A stretch of DNA of 8,265 bases from Helicobacteraceae bacterium (GTDB lineage: Bacteria > Campylobacterota > Campylobacteria > Campylobacterales > Sulfurimonadaceae), in the NCBI GenBank assembly GCA_030642185.1, contig DAOWOG010000038.1, forward strand, positions 1-8,265. Reading direction: 5' to 3'. The translations under genes and the position numbers were made by a program. Under the pieces are notes generated by a model. That model saw only the letters and a list, made by a program, of their open reading frames with translations, made no database searches and was not told the DNA's origin. Below, one piece after another: positions 1 to 7,100 of this stretch (the stretch's first letter is position 1; the number at the start of each line of letters is the position of its first letter).

Positions 1-747
1 CTCGATGAAGTTCAGACACATCGTTATCTTGAAGAGTTGTGGAAACTTTTTACTATTGGAAACAAGGCCATCGAAGAGCATGCCCCATGGGTAAAAATGA
101 AAGAAGATAAAAAGGATGAAGCCCTTGCCACTGTTGCACTTGTCGCCAATATTTTGGCAAAAGCTTCTGTAATGCTTCATCCGTTTATGCCCAATACAAC
201 CAATACCATTGCAGATGCACTTGGGTTTACTATCAACACTGAAAGCTATCAATCATTGGTAAAAGACAAAACCCTGCTTGGAGCATTTACCATCAAAAAA
301 GTGCCGCCGCTTTTCCCGCGTGTAGATGAGCCGTTAATGCCAGAGGCACCGGATGCAATGCAAAAAGAAGAGGTCAAAAAAGAGCAGCCGAAAAAAGAGG
401 AAAAAGAGAGTGAACCGGATAACCTGATCACAATCGATCAGTTTTTTGCTACTTCACTTAAAATCGGTACTGTAGTAGAAGCGCTAGAGGTTCCAAAAAG
501 TAAAAAGCTGCTCAAACTTCAGGTTGACCTGGGCGAAGATAAAACGCGACAAATTGTTGCAGGTATCAAAGAGTTCTATACTCCTGAATCACTTGTCAAC
601 ACGCAGGTCTGTGTTGTAGCCAATCTAAAGCCGGCCAAGCTGATGGGCATGCTTTCCGAGGGGATGCTGCTTGCAGCCAAAGATGACGAGGGCCTTTCAC
701 TTATGAGACCTGAAGCGACAAGAAAGGTCGGCAGCTCTGTCGGATGA
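1..747 (+). CDS. metG: Methionyl-tRNA synthetase, C-terminal part (5' end outside window)
   Basis: Cytoplasmic enzyme that charges tRNA-Met with methionine. Only the last 248 codons are present; the reading frame is open from base 1, so the catalytic HIGH/KMSKS part lies upstream. Visible first is the helical anticodon-binding domain (about bases 1-240), with the typical motifs APWVKMK and MLHPFMPNTT. A Lys/Glu-rich linker follows (about 358-420). The last part (about 427-744) is a tRNA-binding OB-fold of the Trbp111 type, with the motifs FATSLKIGTVVEAL, RQIVAGI and LKPAKLMGMLSEGMLLAA. This appended domain is common in bacterial MetRS and usually supports dimerisation and tRNA affinity. The stop codon overlaps the start of the next gene (ATGA, 744-747), so the two are probably co-transcribed and translationally coupled. 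Identification is firm; nothing looks damaged in the visible part. Confidence 0.95.
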   Translation, partial: LDEVQTHRYLEELWKLFTIGNKAIEEHAPWVKMKEDKKDEALATVALVANILAKASVMLHPFMPNTTNTIADALGFTINTESYQSLVKDKTLLGAFTIKKVPPLFPRVDEPLMPEAPDAMQKEEVKKEQPKKEEKESEPDNLITIDQFFATSLKIGTVVEALEVPKSKKLLKLQVDLGEDKTRQIVAGIKEFYTPESLVNTQVCVVANLKPAKLMGMLSEGMLLAAKDDEGLSLMRPEATRKVGSSVG

Positions 748-1745
748 GACTTGAAAATATCGTAGCACTGACGAATGCCCATTTAGTCAGTCAACCTTCG
801 ATCACCTCGGTTGAAGGCATCGCATTTGAAGCCCGTAAAGTTAAACGCGGTAATCTGTTTATTGCACTGGATCACGCCGGCATTGAAGAAGCGGTACTGA
901 ATGGTGCCTATGGAGTTGTTTTTCAGGGACCCACCCAAATCAGTGACACGGAAATTGCCTGGATAAAAGTAGCTTCCGTTGACGAAGCCCTGCTTCGCCT
1001 TTTACGTTTTCATCTGATAAAAAAAGAACTTGATGTCTATGCGTGTGATCTGATCACGCTGAAGCTTGCGGCACAATTGCAGACGGGATCAAATTTCTTT
1101 GTCATGGGTTCATCACTCCAGGATGCTGCGTATAAGCTGTGGGAATTAGAACCAAAAAGTATTGTTATCTATTCGCCGGAAATGACTGCTCATGACCTGT
1201 TTGTCTCATCCAAAAATATTCCGCTTGCCAGGAATGTGGAAATCACGATTATGGAACAGACACTTTTTGAAACCTCGTTTATCTTTGATAACACCTATTA
1301 TGAGCGTCAGCTTCTTTCACCATTTTTCATACCTTATCTTGACCGTCTGCTCGCATTTTTAAAACAGGAGAAGATCGTCTTCCGGCTGCGTGCTTTTACT
1401 GCGATCAACCATTTTCGTCCGATATTCACCAACCGGGAGTTTCAGGTAAAAGAGTTTGGTGCCAGTGACAGGGTTCTGATTTTTGAACCTGATCTTTCGC
1501 TGGTGATGTCACAAATTGATTTTTTGCGTACCGGGGCATCCTGGGCAAAGATCATTTATATTCTTCCTGAAACAATGACCCTGATAGAGAGTGATGCACC
1601 GGGTCTTTTCACCTACCGTTCACAGCACGATATTATTGAAATTCTCAAAAACAATGATTTTCATTTTGCACTGATTGCAGCACAGGAATATACTTTGCTA
1701 GATCAGCTGCAGCAGCACAGCAAACAGCTGACACTTGATCTTTAG
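744..1745 (+). CDS. Mur-ligase-like protein lacking the ATP-binding loop
   Basis: A 333-residue protein whose N-terminus resembles the UDP-substrate-binding domain of MurE/MurF ligases. Residues 29-41 (EARKVKRGNLFIA) match the family pattern 'DSRKVKPGDLFVA', and residues 46-60 (GIEEAVLNGAYGVVF) match the following 'F/I-x-x-A-x-x-x-G-A' stretch. In a true Mur ligase the central domain then begins with a glycine-rich GxxGKT/S loop. At the corresponding place (about residues 117-131) this protein reads NFFVMGSSLQDAAYK, which lacks the lysine-threonine pair. ATP-dependent ligase activity is therefore unlikely. Residues 174-200 (ETSFIFDN.., FFIPYLDRL) still resemble the central domain. No signal peptide or membrane segment is seen. 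The ATG overlaps the metG stop, and the nearest purine-rich site (AAAGG at 723-727) is 16 bases away, so translation probably depends on coupling. I recall a similar hypothetical gene next to metG in other Campylobacterota. Its function is unknown; a scaffold, sensor or peptidoglycan-related role is speculation. Confidence 0.8.
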   Translation: MRLENIVALTNAHLVSQPSITSVEGIAFEARKVKRGNLFIALDHAGIEEAVLNGAYGVVFQGPTQISDTEIAWIKVASVDEALLRLLRFHLIKKELDVYACDLITLKLAAQLQTGSNFFVMGSSLQDAAYKLWELEPKSIVIYSPEMTAHDLFVSSKNIPLARNVEITIMEQTLFETSFIFDNTYYERQLLSPFFIPYLDRLLAFLKQEKIVFRLRAFTAINHFRPIFTNREFQVKEFGASDRVLIFEPDLSLVMSQIDFLRTGASWAKIIYILPETMTLIESDAPGLFTYRSQHDIIEILKNNDFHFALIAAQEYTLLDQLQQHSKQLTLDL

Positions 1746-1780
1746 GAGACACTATGGATAGTAGGAGTTATTATGGATAG
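1743..1780 (+). repeat. 19-base tandem duplication of a ribosome-binding site and start codon
   Basis: Two adjacent 19-base units, 1743-1761 and 1762-1780, agree at 16 of 19 positions. Each contains AGGAG (1744-1748 and 1763-1767), a 5-base spacer, and ATGGATAG (1754-1761 and 1773-1780). The first unit begins exactly at the TAG stop of the Mur-ligase-like gene. The second unit supplies the true start of the TRAP binding protein at 1773. The differences lie only in the spacer between AGGAG and ATG. The pattern points to a tandem duplication, probably by replication slippage; the cause is inference. Confidence 0.85.
1754..1780 (+). CDS. Possible eight-codon upstream ORF before the TRAP binding protein
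   Basis: The first copy of the duplicated start region opens an ORF encoding MDSRSYYG, ending at the TAG at 1778-1780. It has a good AGGAG site 5 bases upstream of its ATG. It is in a different frame from the TRAP gene and ends 5 bases beyond that gene's start codon, so ribosomes finishing it would stop on top of the real initiation site. It may be translated and may lower or couple expression of the downstream gene. It may equally be a neutral by-product of the duplication; no conservation data are available. Confidence 0.3.
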   Translation: MDSRSYYG

Positions 1781-2909
1781 AAGAACTTTTCTTGGAGCGA
1801 CTGCTGTTGCAGCGACTTCTACTGTTATATTAAGCGGCTGCAATGAAAGTAATCGCCAGGCGATCGATTATTCAAAACATCCAAAAAAACATGATGGTGA
1901 TACAAAGAATGTTTATGTTAACCGGAACAAAAAAGTAAAGATCCGCCTTGCCACCAGCTGGCCGGCGCATTTTCCGATTATGGGAACCGGTGTTGAGCGT
2001 TTTGCCGAACGTGTCAAACAAGCCAGCGGCGGTTCGCTGGAGATCAAGCTTTATCCTAAAAATACACTGATCCCTGCCCTTGCCGTTTTTGATGCGGCAA
2101 GCAGCGGTGAGATCGATGCTTTTCACTCCGGTCCTTATTACTGGAAAGGAAAAAACAGTGCCTTTTCGCTCTTCAGCGGTGTGCCGTTTGGTTTTACTTT
2201 TGAGGAGATCAACTCTTGGGTGATGTTTGGCGACGGACTGAAAATGTGGCGTGAAATGTATGCACGCCACAATCTTTACCCGTTCGCAGGCGGCAACACA
2301 AACATTCAGATGGGAGGCTGGTTTCGTAAACCGATTGAATCACTTGATGATATGCAAGGTTTGAAAATGCGGATACCAGGCCTTGGAGGCGAGGTCTTCG
2401 CCAAGCTTGGCGTCAACCCTATTCTCCTGCCGGCAGGTGAAATCTATACCTCACTTGAACGCGGGGTTATTGATGCAACGGAATGGGTAGGTCCGGCGCT
2501 TGACATTAAGATGGGTTTTTACAAAGTGGCGCCCTACTACTACTCCGGATGGCATGAACCGGGTTCCATTCTTGAGCTGACATTTAACAAATCATTCTGG
2601 GAAAAATTAGGATCTGAGCACAAGGCAATCCTTGAAATGGCTGCCAACGAGATGAACAGTACAATGACGTATGAGTTCCATGCCGAAAATATTCTGGCGC
2701 TTCAGAAACTCCAGTCACTGGGTGTCACGCTTCTGGATTACCCTGCCGATATTATTGTCGCAGCCAAAAAAGCGCTGAAAGATGTTACGGCTGAGCTTGG
2801 TGAAAAAAACAGGGACTTTGCTGAAGTCTATGCCAATGCAGACAAATATCTTCAATTGAGCAGGCAATGGAGTGATGTCAGTTTAAGGAATTTTTTAAAT
2901 ATTAGATAA
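1773..2909 (+). CDS. TRAP transporter substrate-binding protein, DctP/TakP group, Tat-type lipoprotein
   Basis: Extracytoplasmic solute-binding protein of the DctP family, which delivers organic acids to a DctQM membrane permease. The N-terminus has a twin-arginine motif (DRRTFLG, residues 2-8), a hydrophobic stretch, and a lipobox LSGC with Cys23 as the likely lipidated residue, so it is predicted to be Tat-exported and anchored. Features of the TakP-like (2-oxo acid) subgroup include GLKMRIPGLGGEV at 197-209 with the probable carboxylate-binding Arg200, DATEWVGP at 234-241 (Glu237, Trp238), and GWHEPGS at 259-265 (Glu262). In TakP, equivalents of such Glu/Trp residues help bind the ligand and a sodium ion; the mapping here is by eye. 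Length 378 is normal. No dctQ or dctM gene lies beside it, so it must use a permease encoded elsewhere or act otherwise. The start at 1773 is chosen because it has AGGAG 5 bases upstream and gives the complete Tat signal. Confidence 0.93.
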   Translation: MDRRTFLGATAVAATSTVILSGCNESNRQAIDYSKHPKKHDGDTKNVYVNRNKKVKIRLATSWPAHFPIMGTGVERFAERVKQASGGSLEIKLYPKNTLIPALAVFDAASSGEIDAFHSGPYYWKGKNSAFSLFSGVPFGFTFEEINSWVMFGDGLKMWREMYARHNLYPFAGGNTNIQMGGWFRKPIESLDDMQGLKMRIPGLGGEVFAKLGVNPILLPAGEIYTSLERGVIDATEWVGPALDIKMGFYKVAPYYYSGWHEPGSILELTFNKSFWEKLGSEHKAILEMAANEMNSTMTYEFHAENILALQKLQSLGVTLLDYPADIIVAAKKALKDVTAELGEKNRDFAEVYANADKYLQLSRQWSDVSLRNFLNIR

Positions 2910-2910
2910 T

Positions 2911-2927
2911 ATCTACTTGTTGTAGAT
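2911..2927. terminator. Short hairpin between convergent genes, weak terminator candidate
   Basis: ATCTAC (2911-2916), a 5-base loop, and GTAGAT (2922-2927) form a perfect 6-base stem. It overlaps the stop codon of the small - strand gene and lies just after the TRAP stop at 2907-2909. The stem is short and mostly A/T, and neither side has a clear run of T in the direction of transcription. I would not call this a strong intrinsic terminator. No better candidate exists in the 3-base gap between the two convergent genes. Confidence 0.2.
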
Positions 2928-3146
2928 CACCAATAGCGGCAAAAAACCGAAGTATTTAAGACGGTGTAGTTCTTTATCGATCTTCACGTCGGGCTTGAGA
3001 CCAAGGATAAGTTCTTCTGCCTCATCATCTGTAAACTCACCGAGGTATTCGCCTTCGCCATGATTTTCGGCATAAAGCTTTATCAGTGCGTGGGTTGAAT
3101 GCCGTTCTTCGTATTTCCAGATTTTCAAAAGTTTCTTGCTACTCAT
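2913..3146 (-). CDS. Small protein of unknown function, third gene of the glucan/glucokinase cluster
   Basis: A 77-residue protein that I do not recognise. It is charged, with a basic start (MSSKKLLKIWKYEERHS), a strongly acidic centre (EGEYLGEFTDDEAEELI, about residues 31-47) and a hydrophobic end (FGFLPLLVIYN). There is no signal peptide, and the C-terminal hydrophobic patch is too short for a confident membrane helix. It starts 6 bases after the glk stop. No strong Shine-Dalgarno sequence is next to its ATG, so translation is probably coupled to glk. The placement suggests co-expression with the alpha-glucan genes, but that does not establish function. Its tight packing, the absence of a competing frame and its ordinary composition support a real gene. 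Confidence 0.7.
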   Translation of the reverse strand: MSSKKLLKIWKYEERHSTHALIKLYAENHGEGEYLGEFTDDEAEELILGLKPDVKIDKELHRLKYFGFLPLLVIYNK

Positions 3147-3152
3147 AAACTG

Positions 3153-4136
3153 TCACAGCCTGTCAATTGCAAAATGGGCAGCACCAAGCAGTGCTGTTTC
3201 AGAGTTTAGAGCGATTTTTACCTGCATCCCTCGCAGCATCTCCTCAAAACGTCCTTTGCTTGCAAATCCGTTCATAAAATGACTGTCAGTGAGTACCGAT
3301 AAAATTTTCGGGGCAATGCCGCCGCCGATATAGACCCCGCCAAGGGACATGGTCTTTAACGCAAGATTTCCTGCTTCGGCACCATATATTTCCGCGAACA
3401 GCCGTAAAGTCTCCATGCATAAAGGATCATTTTCTTTTAAGGCACATTCGCTGACCGCGGCACTTCGATCCTTGCCTTCGGATATTTGCAGCATTGAAGC
3501 CGGTTGCGGTGCATAACCGCTCTCACTCAAAAATTCATACAGTGTATAGATACCCGGTCCGGATAAAATCCGTTCAAAACTCACATGTCCAGGATAGCGG
3601 TTGCGCATCCATTTCAGTAATTCATCCTGCTGCGGTGTCACGGGTGCAAAATCACTGTGCCCGCCTTCAGAGCCGATGGGATGATAGTGCGTGCCATCAT
3701 AAAACAGCATCGCTTCTCCTAGACCAGTCCCGGCGGCAATAACGGCACGATTGCCATCGACAGAACGTCCTGTCGGGTTGAGATCGACAAATTCATCATC
3801 CGGCAGATAGAGCATGCCGTAGGCAGTCGCTTCAAGATCATTCATTAGACGGACTTTATCGGTATTGAGGTGCTTTTGAAGACCTGAAGTTGTGATGTCC
3901 CACGGCAGGTTGGTCGTACGACAGCGTCCATCGATCACCGGGCCCGCAATGCCAAAACATGCAGCATCGATCTGCGGCATTGAGGTCAGCTTTTCAAATT
4001 CGACAATCACTTCAGTCAGACTGGAAAATTCCTGACTGGCAAACTGATGCTGCGTATGAACTTCAAGTTGCCTGTCAACAAACTCGAAGAGTGCCAGATT
4101 GGTTTTTGTCCCGCCTATATCACCCGCAAGTATCAT
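3153..4136 (-). CDS. glk: Glucokinase
   Basis: Cytoplasmic enzyme that phosphorylates glucose with ATP to give glucose-6-phosphate (EC 2.7.1.2), of the E. coli Glk type rather than the ROK type. The N-terminal phosphate-binding motif is AGDIGGTKTNLAL (residues 4-16). The substrate and catalytic motif LMNDLEATAYG (97-107) includes Asn99 and Asp100, equivalent to the glucose-binding Asn and catalytic Asp of E. coli Glk. AAGTGLGEAML (134-144) is the second phosphate motif. GSEGGHSDFAP (155-165) supplies Glu157 and His160, and SFERILSGPG (186-195) supplies Glu188. GGVYIGGGIAPKI (266-278) is the adenosine-site glycine region. Length 327 is normal and all key residues are present. The start is set by an ATGA overlap with the upstream GH15/phosphorylase-kinase-like gene and a good AAGGAG site. 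The coupling suggests its main role is to trap glucose released from internal glucans. Confidence 0.96.
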   Translation of the reverse strand: MILAGDIGGTKTNLALFEFVDRQLEVHTQHQFASQEFSSLTEVIVEFEKLTSMPQIDAACFGIAGPVIDGRCRTTNLPWDITTSGLQKHLNTDKVRLMNDLEATAYGMLYLPDDEFVDLNPTGRSVDGNRAVIAAGTGLGEAMLFYDGTHYHPIGSEGGHSDFAPVTPQQDELLKWMRNRYPGHVSFERILSGPGIYTLYEFLSESGYAPQPASMLQISEGKDRSAAVSECALKENDPLCMETLRLFAEIYGAEAGNLALKTMSLGGVYIGGGIAPKILSVLTDSHFMNGFASKGRFEEMLRGMQVKIALNSETALLGAAHFAIDRL

Positions 4137-7100
4137 GCATTCTCCTTATTGAACTGTTCTGTATGTGCAAGATCTTCAACCTGAGGTGTCAGCAGAAACA
4201 TAAACGCTTCGATAAACAGTGTATCAGTTTCTTGTGGAGACAGCTTATAAAACGCTTCCCAGGCTTGTCCGCGCTGTTCATCGTAATCCTCAGAGTCATT
4301 ATGCTTTTTCCAGCCGATCCTTACCGCATAGCCGATCAAAACATCCAGGATCAGATCATTGTCAACACGCAACTGCGGACTTTGCCTGAACAGCCTTGCC
4401 AGACTTTCAATAACTTCAATATTTAACTGACGATAATCCGGTGCATCAATGCTCTGCAGCAGTGCGTCAATTCGCAGAGCAAAACTTTGTTCTCCTGCGG
4501 TTGAATCGAGTGTATGTTCTGATCCCATACGACTTTGCAGACTGTACTTATCGCCAATGACAAGGCCACTGCATTGCTGGAGCAGATACCATACATCTTC
4601 ATAAAAGCCAAAAGAGAGGCGGCCAATCATTCCGGTATGCAGTCGCCACTCGGCCCAGTCATCGACTTCAGACAGTTCAGTGACTTGCGTAGATACTTTG
4701 ACGACATCAAGGCTCTGTACGCCGGAAGCATACAGGTTTTCCTGATCGACTAGTTGTGTGACCTCCCTGGTAAAAGAGTTCAAGATGGTGCGGAGGTGAT
4801 CATAAATAGCATGCGGTGCCAAGCCCAACAGTGATTCATAGGCATCGCCTATGGGCAGGTTTTTCTCCCGACTGATCTGCCCTACGAGCAACTGAACAAA
4901 ATACCAGATACGAAGCGTCAGCATATTGTCAAACAGTTCCGACTCGGTTCGGATCAAATGTCCAAGGTGCAGCATGATCTCCTGCGTAAGGACACTTTCT
5001 GCAGCATTGTTTCCGCAGAACTCATCTATCGTCTTGACGATAGCCGTGGTTTCAAGCGGCTTGGAAAAGATAGATTTTTCACTGTATGCGCGCCCTACTG
5101 CCAGACGCTTTTGCCGGATAACAATATCAAGCAGTATATCTTCCAGCCTATTTTCATATTTTCCGGTAACCTCAGCTATACGACGTACCACGGCCCAATC
5201 ATGGCAGACGGTTGCTGACTCATAATGTTTTCTGGCAATCACATACAGTGGTATCATTTCATGTTCGACCGGGATCTCAAAATCTGCCCCCTTGCGCTGC
5301 CACAACAGGCCAAGCACATGTGCCTGAACCCTGCGATTGCCGCTGCCGACAAGCGCCTTGATTAAAGAGGCATCGGATTCACTCTCAAGCTGCTGCAATT
5401 GTTCAACTGTCAATGGGTCATTTATTTCACGCTCTGCAGATGTGCTGCAGAGACCTTGATTGTCAGGCCGTACTTCCAGATCCTTTAACGCTAGATTATG
5501 CAGATAATCGATGCGTTCCACCGCTGCAGTTGTTAACAACTGTCCAAGCGGCCCGCTTTTGATCACCACCGAATTGCATACGCCCGTCTGAAAATCATGC
5601 AGTAACTCAAGAACCGCACCCTGCTCTTCATCGATGAGCATGTCTTCACGCACAAGAAACGGCAAAATGGGCTGACCTGGCTGGTCCCAGTGCATGGAAA
5701 GAAACTTTATGGATGCACGAAAGTTTTCTACCAGTAATTTGTTGTCATAACTGAAGTAAAATCCCTGTGGATTAAAATAATAGGGAATAAAAATAATTTC
5801 CTCGCCGGCAAGCAGATGCAAACGTGCAGTTGTAATCGTACGTGTTACCGTCAACGGCCGACCGCTTAATGATAGTTTCTCGTTTTTGCCCAGTAAGGTA
5901 TGTGCTTTGGAAAGCTGAGAGGCATGCATGATTCTAATGGGTTTGACATCTTCGAGTGTTTCGCTGTTGAAGCCCAGGTCAAGCAGTCGCTGTTTGACAG
6001 ATTCATTTTCAGCCAAGACGGAGATAAGAGGATACGTACTGCGTTTATGGCCGATTCGATCACGTCGGCGCAACGGATCAATATCGCTGGGGCGCAATAC
6101 GCCGTCAAGGATCATATCTGAGAGCATAAAAAGACTTTGTGCCCAGACCAATGGCAAATTTTCATTGGGGACCCGCAGCTGACTTCCCGGCTCCAGTTTT
6201 TCAGCAGCTATCTGCTCTTTAGGAACAATATAAAGTTCCGGTAACAGCCGTTCGCCATCTTGTTCAACAAACAGAGGCTGCAGTTTTTTCTGCCAGTATG
6301 TAATGTCTTCAGCATCTTCACGCATCAGCGCGTCAAGCAGCAGATAAGTAAAAAACAGAGGCCACTCGGATTCGATATGTTCAAATTCACGCAACTCAGA
6401 GGTTTCATAATGCAATCGTGAAGCATCCTCGATACTGCTTTGGTGACCATCAAGCAAAAAGCGTTTGCAGCCATAATTCCCGGCAAGTTTATGAATGATT
6501 TTATCGCGGGTTCGCTTTAGGAGTTTTTCATCTTCAACCGCATAGCCGGGATAACCGATAATACTCAGCAGTGCCGCATCGGTCTCCTTGGAATTGGATT
6601 CGCGCGGAAGCAAGCCCTGCAGCGTAAAACGCGAACGTGCTATATCACTTGGAACCACATGAATAACAGCCTCATTGCTCGCTACATTGCCAAACAGGTT
6701 AAAGCCATCCATCGCTTCCAGTGCCGCTTTGGCCATACCGACAGAGCTGCCATTAATTTCCGCCGTACCATGGTTGATCTTGTTGCCTCTCTCCCAGATA
6801 CCGTAGTCAGGCGTACAATATGTATGGCTGATATAGTGCACCAGGTTTTGTACAAAATCCACCTCATCCATCGTATAGATAAGCCGTAGACCCGATGCAG
6901 TCATTTGTGCTATCATTAACAGATAAAGCGAAGTGGCATCGAGCTGTAAATGCCCCCATTCATCATCACCGACTACAGCTAAACCGGTATTTGTACCATA
7001 CTTTGCATGCAGTGCATCTGTTGGATTCAGTGTGCTTTTGAAAGCTTCGATCCGATCGGATTGGCGCATCATTGCGCTTAAAAGCCCCCGCATCAATTTG

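Noticed and set aside
37..39. TTG at 37 as the start of a separate short metG-like gene
   Set aside because: The frame stays open to base 1 and the translation upstream continues the MetRS helical domain, so the gene simply begins outside the window.
2023..2040. CCAGCG-6-CGCTGG inverted repeat inside the TRAP gene
   Set aside because: A 6-base stem within a conserved coding stretch (QASGGSLE) is expected by chance and no T-run follows.
1872..2270. A 132-codon - strand open frame opposite the TRAP gene
   Set aside because: The TRAP protein motifs are unambiguous on the other strand; the antisense translation has no recognisable features.
3959..4426. A 155-codon + strand open frame across the glk / PHK-like junction
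   Set aside because: It is antisense to two well-supported genes and to their ATGA overlap; its sequence is not protein-like in any recognisable way.
4926..5225. Two overlapping + strand open frames of 86-99 codons opposite the PHK-like gene
   Set aside because: They lie antisense to a strongly recognisable coding sequence, have low-complexity Ser/Arg/Cys-rich translations and resemble no protein family; they are shadows.
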